IMG/VR virus record: IMGVR_UViG_3300034018_002242
Location: 1 to 40,689 of that record
Reading direction: 5' to 3' (one strand)
DNA length: 40,689 nt
Source of the DNA: a virus
Shown here: positions 30,533 to 37,987 of the stretch, piece after piece
Position numbering within the stretch: the first letter of the stretch is position 1
Layout: every line of letters begins with the position of its first letter
The notes under the pieces: generated by a model
Seen by the model: the letters and a program-made list of their open reading frames with translations, nothing else
Databases searched by the model: none
What the model was told of the DNA's origin: nothing
Program-made: the position numbers and the translations under genes

Positions 30533-31060
30533 ATGAAATCCACCCCCGAAGAAGACCTGCAGATCGCCGTCATGGACTTCGCCCGTCTCAACGCAGGCTG
30601 GCAGCCCGAGCTCCTGACGCTGATCCACGTACCCAACGGCGGTTTCCGCTCGGCCCGCGAAGCCGGTCGGCTCAAGATGGCGGGCGTCAAGTCGGGAGTC
30701 TCTGACCTGCACCTGCCGCCCCGCTGGGAGTTTCGCAAGGGACTCTGGCTGGAGCTCAAGGCGGGAAAGAACAAACCCACCGACGACCAGGAGAAGTGGC
30801 TACGACTCATGGCAGACCGCGGCCAGCAAATCGCCGTCGCCCGCAGCCTGGAGGGCGCAGCATCCGTTCTCAGCTGGATCCTGGAAGATGCCCGGTTACT
30901 GAAACAGTTCCCGAACATCACCTGGACCCGCGGCCCGAACATCGCCAGCGAGAGGACCGTCCCCCGCAAAGTGCTGCACTCGCAGCTGTGCCAGGGAGCC
31001 GTGGAGATCCCGTGCAAGGATTTCGAGTCGTTCTGGCGCTGGCTGGAGAAAGCGGGATGA
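30533..31060 (+). CDS. VRR-NUC domain nuclease
   Basis: This 175-residue protein has the VRR-NUC pattern in its first about 105 residues: LTLIHVPNGGFRSAREAGRL, then KMAGVKSGVSDLHLP with the metal-binding Asp, and GLWLELKAGKNKPTDDQEKW with the ExK pair, ending in 'RGQQIAVARS'. This fold includes phage Holliday-junction and replication-fork nucleases. The C-terminal about 60 residues are an additional helical/basic region. It starts right after a heptad repeat with no Shine-Dalgarno. The likely role is DNA processing during phage replication. Confidence 0.85.
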   Translation: MKSTPEEDLQIAVMDFARLNAGWQPELLTLIHVPNGGFRSAREAGRLKMAGVKSGVSDLHLPPRWEFRKGLWLELKAGKNKPTDDQEKWLRLMADRGQQIAVARSLEGAASVLSWILEDARLLKQFPNITWTRGPNIASERTVPRKVLHSQLCQGAVEIPCKDFESFWRWLEKAG

Positions 31061-31085
31061 GGGTTGAGCGTTGAGGGTTGAGGGA
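31061..31085 (+). repeat. GGTTGAG heptad repeat
   Basis: GGGTTGAGCGTTGAGGGTTG continues with AGGGA directly after the VRR-NUC stop codon. It is three 7-nt units of a different sequence from the GCCATNN family. Confidence 0.8.
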
Positions 31086-31111
31086 CAGCACAGACACCAC
31101 ACGAGGACACC

Positions 31112-31474
31112 ATGAACACGGGACGAATCATCAAAGTGGACTTTTCCGGGCGAGGCGTCGCCAAAGGGGAAATGCTCATCACGATCGCGACACCGTCCGG
31201 CGGAGTGACTGCCGGTGAAATCCAATGGGGTTACGAGACACTCGAAAAATCGGACTTGATAGCCCGAGCGATTCGGGGCCTGAAGCACGTCGGCCGTTTC
31301 CATTACCCCGACGAAGGGGGTTGTGATCCGCACCCCTTGGATTGTTCACTCGCTGGCCGTGTGGCCCATGTCTTCGGCATGGGGATGACTCGCGCGACCT
31401 CGCTTTGCCGGACATACGGTGAAGATCCCAACTTCTGCAATGAGCCAGCCACCGAGGAGACCGACGCACCATGA
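31112..31474 (+). CDS. Hypothetical protein
   Basis: This 120-residue protein starts MNTGRIIKVDFSGRGVAKGE (GAGGACACC before the ATG gives a reasonable ribosome site). It contains four cysteines in the second half (GGCDPHPLDC, SLCRTYGEDPNFC) that could bind metal, and a Gly-rich beta start. The stop overlaps the acetyltransferase ATG by 4 bases. No family is recognised. Confidence 0.55.
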   Translation: MNTGRIIKVDFSGRGVAKGEMLITIATPSGGVTAGEIQWGYETLEKSDLIARAIRGLKHVGRFHYPDEGGCDPHPLDCSLAGRVAHVFGMGMTRATSLCRTYGEDPNFCNEPATEETDAP

Positions 31475-31881
31475 CAAAACCCGCAATCCAGAAGGAATTG
31501 ACGATCTCCAAGCCCGTCAAGATCGGTCAGACGCACTCCGGGCAACTGACATTCCTCTGCCAGATGATGCACTGGCTGAGAGAGAACGACCTGCCATACG
31601 GCGGTTCAGACTCCTCCCTCTACATCTTCGCCGAAACCTTCCATGTCGTCGGATGCGTCGAGATGCGATGGAATGACGATTGCCTGTGGATTCAGTCCAT
31701 CTATGTCGACCCGGGAATTCGGAGGCGAGGAATCGGCGAACGCCTGTTGCACGCTGCCACCACCGCCTTTCAGGGGCCAATCCCCATCGGTCTGGGGACC
31801 CGGCCCGGAAACACGGCCATCAAGGCCCTGGCCAACAAACTGGGATTCACCCACGAGATCCACGAACACTGGCGCAAGTAG
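31471..31881 (+). CDS. GNAT-family N-acetyltransferase
   Basis: This 136-residue protein has GNAT motif A in IQSIYVDPGIRRRGIGERLL, where RRRGIG binds the acetyl-CoA pyrophosphate. A preceding beta strand (FHVVGCVEMRWNDDCLWI) and the C-terminal 'GNTAIKALANKLGFTHEIHEHWRK' motif B segment are also present. Substrates cannot be deduced: candidates include small molecules, proteins or modified DNA bases. It is coupled to the upstream gene. Phage GNAT genes are commonly accessory. Confidence 0.85.
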   Translation: MTKPAIQKELTISKPVKIGQTHSGQLTFLCQMMHWLRENDLPYGGSDSSLYIFAETFHVVGCVEMRWNDDCLWIQSIYVDPGIRRRGIGERLLHAATTAFQGPIPIGLGTRPGNTAIKALANKLGFTHEIHEHWRK

Positions 31882-31906
31882 CCGCCACAGCGAGGACGTG
31901 ACGGAA

Positions 31907-31978
31907 CGCAGAGGGGGAAATCGTGACGGGCTTATCTGCCGGTGGGCCCAGATCACAATCGGGGTTTCCCTCTCTGCG
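31907..31978 (+). other. Long imperfect hairpin in an intergenic gap
   Basis: CGCAGAGGGGGAAA (31907-31920) pairs with TTTCCCTCTCTGCG (31965-31978) with one mismatch. An inner ATCTG/CAGAT stem encloses a GC-rich loop. It occupies the middle of the 158-base gap 31882-32039, which has no gene. No T-run follows; it could be an RNA element acting on the neighbouring genes, or a small RNA. Confidence 0.6.
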
Positions 31979-32006
31979 ATCCCTCGCGTCTTCGAGGACC
32001 TGATTA

Positions 32007-32034
32007 AACCACGGAGATCACCGAGGCACGGAGG
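32007..32034 (+). repeat. CACGGAGG-family repeat, single copy
   Basis: AACCACGGAGATCACCGAGG continues CACGGAGG. It is the same family as the inverted repeats at 20884 and 21313. Its GGAGG end supplies the ribosome site for the gene at 32040. Confidence 0.75.
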
Positions 32035-32039
32035 AAACC

Positions 32040-32294
32040 ATGAATCGCATTCGTTTGTTGTGGGGGTCCGTCCTGCTGGCGCTCGGCCTGTGCGTGGCCG
32101 TTGCGGGATTGCTGGATCTCGGTTGCTTTCTGCTGTTCGGTTCGGCCAGCACTCTGTCCCAGCAGCTGGCCGACAGCGTCGACCAATCGGCGGGCGTCTT
32201 ACTCGTGACGAACGGCCTGTCATTCGTCGCCGGGATGCTCTGCACCCACTTCACCGACTTCCGGATGCAACCTACGGAGAAGAACAAGCCATGA
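32040..32294 (+). CDS. Two-pass small membrane protein
   Basis: This 84-residue protein has membrane segments at about 7-33 (LLWGSVLLALGLCVAVAGLL) and about 52-68 (GVLLVTNGLSFVAGMLCTHF), separated by a short polar loop. GGAGG lies 5 bases upstream of the ATG. The stop overlaps the next start by 4 bases. The function is unknown; early membrane proteins of phages often act in host takeover or exclusion. Confidence 0.6.
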   Translation: MNRIRLLWGSVLLALGLCVAVAGLLDLGCFLLFGSASTLSQQLADSVDQSAGVLLVTNGLSFVAGMLCTHFTDFRMQPTEKNKP

Positions 32295-32977
32295 GCACCG
32301 CGTTAGAGCCGAAATCGCGACCGATCCTGTTCACGGGAGAGATGGCCCGCGCGATCCTAACCGGCCGCAAGACACAGACCCGGCGAGTGATCGATCGCGT
32401 CAAGGGCCTGGGTAAAGTCACCTGCTTCGAGGGCTCAGAGACCACGGGCTACGACTGGTGTCTTCGCGATCGTCGGGATATGTGGAACGAGTTCCGCCAC
32501 GACGAACTGCTCAAGCTCTGCCCCTACGGCCAGAAAGGCGATCTGCTCTGGGGGCGCGAGGCGGTCTCGTTCACCGTCGACAACCGTCCATACACCAGGA
32601 TCCCGAAGGATAACTTCTTCGACGAAGACGGAACGCACGTCACCTGCTGGTACGCCGCCGACAACAACCGCCCCACCTGGGCAGAAACGCCCTGGCATCC
32701 ATCAATCCACATGCCCCGCTGGGCTTCGCGGATCCTGCTGAAGATCGTCGACGTGCGAGTCGAACGCCTGTGCGACATCACCGAGGCCGACGCATACAGC
32801 GAGGGGGTCACCGTCACCGAGGACCATCGCGGCTCGCCTGACTTCGATTTCCGCAACGACGCCCGGACGGCCTACCGCCATCTGTGGGAACGCATCAACG
32901 GCCCCGGTTCCACCCTGATCAACCCCTGGGTCTGGGTCATCGAATTCAAACGAGTGAGGGGCAGCCATGGACCATGA
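32291..32977 (+). CDS. ASCH-domain-like phage protein
   Basis: This 228-residue protein starts MSTALEPKSRPILFTGEMAR. It has the usual form of a widespread phage family with an ASCH/PUA-like fold: FTGEMARAILTGRKTQTRRVI, then CPYGQKGDLLWGREAVSFTV, 'HMPRWASRILLKIVDVRVERL' and a final 'NPWVWVIEFKRV' strand. PUA-like folds usually bind RNA or modified bases, but the role of this family is not known. It is coupled by ATGA to the preceding membrane protein. Confidence 0.7.
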   Translation: MSTALEPKSRPILFTGEMARAILTGRKTQTRRVIDRVKGLGKVTCFEGSETTGYDWCLRDRRDMWNEFRHDELLKLCPYGQKGDLLWGREAVSFTVDNRPYTRIPKDNFFDEDGTHVTCWYAADNNRPTWAETPWHPSIHMPRWASRILLKIVDVRVERLCDITEADAYSEGVTVTEDHRGSPDFDFRNDARTAYRHLWERINGPGSTLINPWVWVIEFKRVRGSHGP

Positions 32978-33170
32978 ATTCCAGCGACTCACCACCCCCG
33001 GCGAACGCCGTGACGAGCAGTTCATGGAACGGGTTTCCATCTGTTTCGAGGACGGACTTTACACACTTCCCGCTGCCATCGAGGTCGCCCGCGAAGAACG
33101 CCAAGCCCGGTTACAGAAAACTCTCGGCCCATTCGCCAACGTCCAACCGCCTGGACGCAAACAGCCTTGA
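32967..33170 (+). CDS. Hypothetical small protein
   Basis: This 67-residue charged protein (MDHEFQRLTTPGERRDEQFM) overlaps the end of the ASCH-like gene by 11 bases. It is helical, with an acidic-to-basic gradient and a C-terminal PPGRKQP tail. No family is recognised. The downstream gap to 33246 is occupied by a heptad repeat. Confidence 0.5.
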   Translation: MDHEFQRLTTPGERRDEQFMERVSICFEDGLYTLPAAIEVAREERQARLQKTLGPFANVQPPGRKQP

Positions 33171-33202
33171 GTCCATCCCACACGACGACACTGGACACAA
33201 CC

Positions 33203-33240
33203 CTCTGGCCATAAGCCATCCGCCATCAGCCCCTGGCCCC
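33203..33240 (+). repeat. GCCATNN heptad repeat, right arm only
   Basis: CTCTGGCCATAAGCCATCCG continues CCATCAGCCCCTGGCCCC, ending 5 bases before the ATG of the replication initiator at 33246. There is no separate ribosome site. Confidence 0.85.
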
Positions 33241-33245
33241 TCTCC

Positions 33246-34805
33246 ATGCCCCACCAAAAACCCCTGATCGATCTGGCCCAGCTGGACCGCAACCGCGGGG
33301 AGCAGCTGAAGGCGATTGACGGCCTGGCAGCCCGCTTGCAGCCAGGCATCGCCCGGGACGGCTATTCGGTCTCGGTTCAGGCTCTCGTGTCGCTGATGAC
33401 GAAATTCGACAGCCTGACGAGCCCCCAGCGCCCCTATACGTGGCATGGCATCGCCCACTGGTCGGGGATGACCGGCCTCAGCCCGAAACAATGCTCCCGG
33501 GCGATCAGCGTCCTGCAATCGCTCCAGTTGATCGAGGCCCGCGTGACATGGGTTTCGCACGGCAAACGGGGCATGAAGATCAAGATCAACTGGTCCACCG
33601 TCTTCGAGGCTGGCCCCATCACCCAGGACGCCGAGGACCTCGCCCTCTGGACCGCCCGCAAGACCCGGCAGCGCACACTCTTTGCCCCCCGCCGCACACC
33701 GAAACCGACACCAGTAGTGTCCGTTTCAGAAACAGACACCATGTCCGTTTCGGTAACGGACACCATGTCCGTTTCAGAAAGAGACATAGTGTCCGTTTCT
33801 TCTATATCTAATCCGCAAACTTATTCGCCCAATCATCCGCAGGGTGAGGGAGTGGGTGAGGGAAGTTTTCAGTCTTCAGTTTTCAGTGAGCAGGACACCA
33901 GCCATGAAAAAGCGATTCCCGGAGAACATGGAACACACTCGAGTCACGCTCGGCCTGCCCCCACAACCTCGCGGGGCGCTGTACGGAGCGTTTCAGATTG
34001 CCGGGATGCGAGTGATCAGTTCGGGGACGGAAGACGAACGCTGGGAGCATGTGTCCGTCAGCTGCCCAGGCCGGATACCGACGTGGGAACAGATGTGTGC
34101 GATCAAAGCCATCTTCTGGGACGACGAGGAAACGGTCATCCAGTTCCACCCGAAGAAATCGGAGTACGTGAACACAAACCCGAACTGTCTGCACCTCTGG
34201 AAAATCAAGGGCCACGACTTCGAGCTACCACCCAAGGACCGCGTTTAGATCCCATGGCATTCCAACCTGTCCCTCCCGCCGACCTGATTCAGACTCTTGT
34301 CTCGCTCAACGTGGCTGACCCGCGATCAGCTGTCAAGAAATCCTTGACAGCTGGTTACTCACTCGACCAGATCCGGGCGATCGTCGCCTGGTATCAGGCC
34401 GAGGCCATGACCGACGAGTCGGGAAAGCTGGTTTACCCCTACGACCCCGGCCAGCTGGTCCTCCGTCTCCGCGACCGGGACGCGATCGACGCCGAGCCCG
34501 CCCAGGGCAACTGGCAGGGGGGAAAGTCCGGTTTCTGGACCCGCCTGGCCCCAATTTCCACGCCCAACCCCCGAAAACAGCCCCGACAAAGCCCGCAGGG
34601 CATCTCCCCCGCCATTCCGGTCATCCGAACCACCTACACGACCGCCATGGCCGCGTCCGAGATTCTCACCGCCCTGGAGCACCACCGGGCACCTGGACCC
34701 GTCCACCAGTCATTCCACCGCTGGGCCTGTGACGGACCGATCCCCAAGACACTCGCGTTCTGGCTGAAGGCCAACGGCTACGCCGTCGAGGAGAGCCAGC
34801 AATGA
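33246..34805 (+). CDS. Replication initiator (lambda O-like) with internal origin; long fused frame
   Basis: The frame is open for 519 residues. Residues 1-155 form a winged helix domain (SLTSPQRPYTWHGIAHWSGM, TGLSPKQCSRAISVLQSLQL) as in phage replication initiators. Residues about 158-183 are 8-residue repeats (SVSETDTM) encoded by DNA iterons. The stretch at about 195-335 looks non-natural, because a conserved protein is encoded there in another frame (33904-34248). From residue 337 (ATG 34254, MAFQPVPPADL) a helical C-terminal domain runs to the end, possibly the helicase-loading part. Either one long fusion is made, or the C-terminal part is made separately from 34254. The DnaB helicase gene follows closely. 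Confidence 0.7.
   Translation: MPHQKPLIDLAQLDRNRGEQLKAIDGLAARLQPGIARDGYSVSVQALVSLMTKFDSLTSPQRPYTWHGIAHWSGMTGLSPKQCSRAISVLQSLQLIEARVTWVSHGKRGMKIKINWSTVFEAGPITQDAEDLALWTARKTRQRTLFAPRRTPKPTPVVSVSETDTMSVSVTDTMSVSERDIVSVSSISNPQTYSPNHPQGEGVGEGSFQSSVFSEQDTSHEKAIPGEHGTHSSHARPAPTTSRGAVRSVSDCRDASDQFGDGRRTLGACVRQLPRPDTDVGTDVCDQSHLLGRRGNGHPVPPEEIGVREHKPELSAPLENQGPRLRATTQGPRLDPMAFQPVPPADLIQTLVSLNVADPRSAVKKSLTAGYSLDQIRAIVAWYQAEAMTDESGKLVYPYDPGQLVLRLRDRDAIDAEPAQGNWQGGKSGFWTRLAPISTPNPRKQPRQSPQGISPAIPVIRTTYTTAMAASEILTALEHHRAPGPVHQSFHRWACDGPIPKTLAFWLKANGYAVEESQQ
33700..33836 (+). other. Probable replication origin: four iterons plus AT-rich element
   Basis: TGTCCGTTTC occurs at 33718, 33742, 33766 and 33790, exactly 24 bases apart. 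Most copies are followed by the reverse-complement half (GAAACAGACA, AACGGACA, GAAAGAGACA), giving dyad-symmetric sites. An extra half site (GAAACCGACA) lies at about 33701. An AT-rich stretch (TTCTATATCTAATCC and AACTTATTC) follows at 33798-33830, as expected for the unwinding element. The arrangement mirrors lambda ori inside gene O. Confidence 0.82.
33865..33889 (+). repeat. TTTTCAG heptad repeat
   Basis: GTTTTCAGTCTTCAGTTTTC continues AGTG. These are 7-nt units of another family, placed between the iteron origin and the inserted gene at 33904. A looser GGGTGAG-type repeat (33842-33862) precedes it. Confidence 0.75.
33904..34248 (+). CDS. DUF7694-like conserved phage protein, overprinted on the initiator frame
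   Basis: This 114-residue protein (MKKRFPENMEHTRVTLGLPP) has the pattern of a common small phage protein: YGAFQIAGMRVISSGTEDE, RWEHVSVSCPGRIPTWEQMC, FWDDEETVIQFHPKKSEYVN and CLHLWKIKGHDFELPP. It lies wholly inside the open frame of the initiator gene but in a different frame. The conserved pattern shows that this frame is the real one here. AGGA is about 9 bases upstream. Insertion into an older initiator gene is likely. The function of the family is unknown. Confidence 0.75.
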   Translation: MKKRFPENMEHTRVTLGLPPQPRGALYGAFQIAGMRVISSGTEDERWEHVSVSCPGRIPTWEQMCAIKAIFWDDEETVIQFHPKKSEYVNTNPNCLHLWKIKGHDFELPPKDRV

Positions 34806-35047
34806 GTGACCAACCCGACTCGCCAGGTTGCGACAAAGAACCCTGTCTATTCTGTGGCTACCCATTCGACACGAAATCACTCGGCAAGTACGGCTGTCCA
34901 AATTGCCACGGCGAAGGACTGCCGCCGCCGAGACACGATGGCTGGATCCACGAAGACGAATTGCCGCCCCACTATCCCTACGACCAGATGTTCCCGCAAT
35001 CACAAGTCCGCGACGGCGTCCGCATGTTCCCAGAGGTGACTCAATGA
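34802..35047 (+). CDS. Small zinc-ribbon-like protein
   Basis: This 81-residue protein has two CxxC motifs, CLFCGYPFDTKSLGKYGCPNC, with 17 residues between the first Cys pair and the second, typical of a zinc ribbon. The rest is acidic, with a His/Pro-rich middle (HDGWIHEDELPPHYPYDQMF). It overlaps the upstream stop and the DnaB start by 4 bases each, so it is translated with them. It could be a replication accessory factor such as a helicase-loading partner; no family is named. Confidence 0.65.
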   Translation: MSDQPDSPGCDKEPCLFCGYPFDTKSLGKYGCPNCHGEGLPPPRHDGWIHEDELPPHYPYDQMFPQSQVRDGVRMFPEVTQ

Positions 35048-36390
35048 GCAGTATTTTCGATCAACTGCCCCCACAAGACCTCGACGCCGAGCGATCTGTC
35101 CTGGGATCGATCCTACTCGTCAACGAAGCCTTCGACGCCATCGCCACCACCCTGGCCGTCGAATCGTTCTACTCTGACGCCCACCGTCGCATCTACGCCG
35201 CCTTCCGGGCGATGTACGAGGCCGGTTCACGCGGCATCGACGCCGTCACCTTGCGGGACGAACTGACCAAGCGGAACGAATTGGACACCGTCGGCGGCAC
35301 AACCTACATCCTGCAGATCCTGGAAACCGTGCCCCACGCCGCCCACGCCGAATACTACGCGGGCATCATCCGGGAAAAGTTTCTCCAGCGCCGTCTGATC
35401 GAAGCCGCGACCGACATCCTACGCTCGGCCTACCACCCCACCCAGCCCATCGATGAAATGCTGGCCACCGCCGAGCAACGCATCGCCGAGATCGGAGACA
35501 CCCACGTCGGGCAGGTCACCGAGATCTCCGCGGTCATGGAAGAGATCAGCCAGATCATCTGTGATCGTATCGACTCGGAAGGCAAATCGGGGGTTGGACT
35601 GCCGACCGGATTCCACGAATTGGACGACAAGCTCAACGGCCTCTGCCCGAACAATCTGATTGTGGTCGCCGCCCGCCCTGGCATGGGCAAGACCGGCCTG
35701 GCTGGGAACATCACGTCGTCACTCTGCCGTGGCAATCACCCCGGCCTGATCATCTCGCTCGAAATGTCTTCCGCCGAGATCGCGGAACGCCTTCTGTGCG
35801 AAGAGGCCAAGATCGACGGCCACAAACTCCGCACCGGCAACCTGGACGAGATCGACCACTACGAATACAGCGCTGCCAGCGCCCGCATGAGGACCTGGCC
35901 TCTGTACTTCAACGACAATGCCGACCTGACGGCCAGCGCTCTCTGTTCCATCGTCCGTCGCGAACGCCGCATCCACAAGATCGAGTATGTGATCGTCGAC
36001 TATCTGCAGCTGATCGACCCCGATGACCCCAAGGCGATCCGCGAGCAGCAGGTCTCGGCCACGATCCGCAAGCTCAAGAAGCTCGCCAAGGGCCTCAAGA
36101 TCCCGATCATCGTTCTGGCCCAGCTGAACCGCGGAGTGGAACAGCGCGACGACAAACGCCCCCGGCTGGCTGACCTGCGAGAATCAGGAGCGATCGAGCA
36201 AGACGCAGACTCCGTCCTGTTCATCCACCGCCCCGACGCCTACGACCCCGACGACCGCCCCGGCGAAGCCGACATCATCATCGCCAAGAACCGCCACGGC
36301 ACCATCGGCACCGTGACATTGTCCTGGCAGAAAAACCTGATGCGATTCCGCGACTTCAGCCCGGTGGCTGACGTCGACGGGGATTTCTGA
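35044..36390 (+). CDS. dnaB: Replicative DNA helicase DnaB
   Basis: This 448-residue hexameric 5'-3' helicase has an N-terminal domain PQDLDAERSVLGSILLVNEA (residues about 10-115), a linker, then a RecA-like domain. The latter has Walker A ARPGMGKT (about 210-217), the H1a-type SLEMSSAEIAERLL, Walker B YVIVDYLQLI (about 315-324) and motif H4 AQLNRGVEQRDDKRPRLADL. SGAIEQDADSVLFIHR carries the arginine-finger region. The length matches the family. A phage-encoded DnaB means the initiator need not recruit host helicase. Confidence 0.95.
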   Translation: MSSIFDQLPPQDLDAERSVLGSILLVNEAFDAIATTLAVESFYSDAHRRIYAAFRAMYEAGSRGIDAVTLRDELTKRNELDTVGGTTYILQILETVPHAAHAEYYAGIIREKFLQRRLIEAATDILRSAYHPTQPIDEMLATAEQRIAEIGDTHVGQVTEISAVMEEISQIICDRIDSEGKSGVGLPTGFHELDDKLNGLCPNNLIVVAARPGMGKTGLAGNITSSLCRGNHPGLIISLEMSSAEIAERLLCEEAKIDGHKLRTGNLDEIDHYEYSAASARMRTWPLYFNDNADLTASALCSIVRRERRIHKIEYVIVDYLQLIDPDDPKAIREQQVSATIRKLKKLAKGLKIPIIVLAQLNRGVEQRDDKRPRLADLRESGAIEQDADSVLFIHRPDAYDPDDRPGEADIIIAKNRHGTIGTVTLSWQKNLMRFRDFSPVADVDGDF

Positions 36391-36452
36391 AGAGGCTGAT
36401 GGCCTAGAGCCTATGGCCAGAGTGTTCAACCACCACAACCAAGGCCCATAGC
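36391..36452 (+). repeat. GCCATNN heptad repeat, left arm with a remnant right end
   Basis: AGAGGCTGATGGCCTAGAGC continues CTATGGCCAGAG (36391-36422), starting at the DnaB stop. A short AAGGCCCATAGC immediately precedes the ATG at 36453, matching the 'ATAGGCCC' end of right arms in changed order. The middle is unrelated. Confidence 0.7.
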
Positions 36453-36677
36453 ATGACGCGAGCACGGGAACAGATCGAGGAGGATTTGAGGCGGGCACAC
36501 CAGCGCGAGTGTGAAATCTGCCATCGAATCAGCGAGATCGAATACACCATCAACAGCGTTTCGCGACTGCAGGTCGATCTTCAAAACGAGAGGAACCGGT
36601 TGCGGGACCTCTTCGAGACCGTCGTCAATCCACTATTCGCCGAACTGGACCAAGCACGTAGATCAGGCTCTGCCTGA
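36453..36677 (+). CDS. Small coiled-coil protein
   Basis: This 74-residue protein (MTRAREQIEEDLRRAHQREC) is almost entirely charged helix with heptad spacing (IEYTINSVSRLQVDLQNERN). Two Cys residues form CEIC (about 20-23). There is no membrane part. It is the second-last gene of the early operon. The function is unknown. Confidence 0.55.
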   Translation: MTRAREQIEEDLRRAHQRECEICHRISEIEYTINSVSRLQVDLQNERNRLRDLFETVVNPLFAELDQARRSGSA

Positions 36678-36708
36678 CGATCACCCACCACCACCCCGAA
36701 GGAAGATC

Positions 36709-36945
36709 ATGCAAACCCAACAGGACATAAGGCACTGGCTCGCGATGCACTGCTCGGAACCACAGGCCAACTTCATCTACAACAGACTCGAGGAGAAATG
36801 GCACAACGAGGCAGCCCGCGCGAGGCATGGATTGACCGAGCCACCGACGATGGCCCTCTGCCGATACGTCTGGGCCGACATGATGCTCGCCACCGGAAAG
36901 ATCCCAACTCAACCCTACCTCTCCGCCCTTAACGACCAAACGTAA
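36709..36945 (+). CDS. Hypothetical protein
   Basis: This 78-residue protein starts MQTQQDIRHWLAMHCSEPQA with AAGGA 6 bases upstream. It is helical and includes a Trp/Arg-rich stretch (YNRLEEKWHNEAARARHG). The last plus-strand gene, it ends 3 bases before the stop of the convergent nuclease gene. No family is recognised. Confidence 0.55.
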   Translation: MQTQQDIRHWLAMHCSEPQANFIYNRLEEKWHNEAARARHGLTEPPTMALCRYVWADMMLATGKIPTQPYLSALNDQT

Positions 36946-36948
36946 TTC

Positions 36949-37467
36949 CTACTTTGCCGACTTCGCCTGACCCGCGGCCACCTGTCTGGCAGAGAGATCC
37001 TGGCCATTGACCCACACGCGGCCCAGGACACGGCCCAGGGTAAACAGGTCATCTGACCGTTCGACACCCGCCAGCGAGATTTCCAGCTGGCCCTTCGTCC
37101 CCGGCGGAGCCATCCGCTGGATCGAATTCAGCGAGTCAATCCCCCGCTGTTTCTCCGCGGCGATCCGCTCAAGGATTTCGCGCTGCTTTTCGCCGGGCAG
37201 TTTCCTTTCCGCTTCGGTCAGCCGTCGCCCCGTCAATTCCGGGGCCCAGCAATCAGAAAGTCTCACACGGAGATCGGCAACGATCCGCACAGTGCCAGTG
37301 TCCCCATCATGCCACGAAACAATTTCGCACGGCACAACCAGCTTAGGATCCGGCGGCACATCCCCCGCCTCTGCATGAGGAAAATATGCCCACTGCAGCA
37401 ACCTCGCGACACAAAGCACCAAAACAAACGAACACAGATCCAGGTTAAACTTCATCAACCGAGTCAT
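36949..37467 (-). CDS. SNase-like (thermonuclease) protein with signal anchor
   Basis: This 172-residue protein starts at ATG 37467 (MTRLMKFNLDLCSFVLVLCV), a hydrophobic signal or anchor. The nuclease core follows: IVSWHDGDTGTVRI (Asp56 as metal ligand), VRLSDCWAPEL (Arg69 and Glu77) and FTLGRVLGRVWVNGQ (Arg146). Where staphylococcal nuclease has a second metal Asp, this protein has Trp74, so metal binding may differ. It is presumably exported and could degrade host or competing DNA outside the cytoplasm, or act at the envelope. It lies downstream of the terminase genes. Confidence 0.8.
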   Translation of the reverse strand: MTRLMKFNLDLCSFVLVLCVARLLQWAYFPHAEAGDVPPDPKLVVPCEIVSWHDGDTGTVRIVADLRVRLSDCWAPELTGRRLTEAERKLPGEKQREILERIAAEKQRGIDSLNSIQRMAPPGTKGQLEISLAGVERSDDLFTLGRVLGRVWVNGQDLSARQVAAGQAKSAK

Positions 37468-37484
37468 CGCCAACCCTCCCTGCC

Positions 37485-37525
37485 CCTCTGGCCATCCGCT
37501 ATCCGCCACAAGCCATCCGCCTCTT
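37485..37525 (-). repeat. GCCATNN heptad repeat, left arm in minus-strand orientation
   Basis: Read on the minus strand it is GAGGCGGATGGCTTGTGGCG then GATAGCGGATGGCCAGAGG. It starts right after the stop codon at 37526 and lies between two minus-strand genes. It is the only copy oriented this way, matching the direction of transcription. Confidence 0.8.
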
Positions 37526-37987
37526 TCACGCGACAGCATCGACCTGCTCGAGAACCCACTCAATCAACTCGCTCGGCCTGGTGACCGGCTGGCCATTCCG
37601 CGTCTTGACGCCCCGCGCCACGAACCCCGCCAGCAGGCGAGCCATCACACGGGTTTGCTGACGACTCAACGGGCGACGATTCACCGAACGCACATGCACC
37701 ACCGAGGCCATCGTCCGATCGACCAGGGGCAGTGTCAGCGTCAGTTCCGACACCGCCACGACTTCGACCTTGGGCTCTGCCGCGACCGGCTCGACGACGG
37801 GCGGAGCATCACTGGCGATCGGACCCACATGCTCCCGCACGACTTTTTCGTCATAGAGATTGTCGGCGTCCGGTTTCGGGAAATCGGGATCGGTGTCGAT
37901 CAGGTTTCGCACCTCACCCACGTCCATCCCCATGAGCTCCGCCATCTCATCCACGGAATACTTCCGCGCCGCTGGTTTTTTAGCCAC
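37526..37987 (-). CDS. Putative DNA-binding protein downstream of terminase
   Basis: This is a protein of about 153 residues read from GTG at 37987 (VAKKPAARKYSVDEMAELMG). The start overlaps the end of the large terminase gene by 8 bases. The N-terminal about 50 residues form a helix-turn-helix plus wing (YSVDEMAELMGMDVGEVRNL, then YDEKVVREHV). A Pro/Val-rich acidic linker follows and then a helical C-terminal half (LSRQQTRVMARLLAGFVARG). It may modulate packaging or transcription; no named family is recognised. Confidence 0.6.
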   Translation of the reverse strand: MAKKPAARKYSVDEMAELMGMDVGEVRNLIDTDPDFPKPDADNLYDEKVVREHVGPIASDAPPVVEPVAAEPKVEVVAVSELTLTLPLVDRTMASVVHVRSVNRRPLSRQQTRVMARLLAGFVARGVKTRNGQPVTRPSELIEWVLEQVDAVA

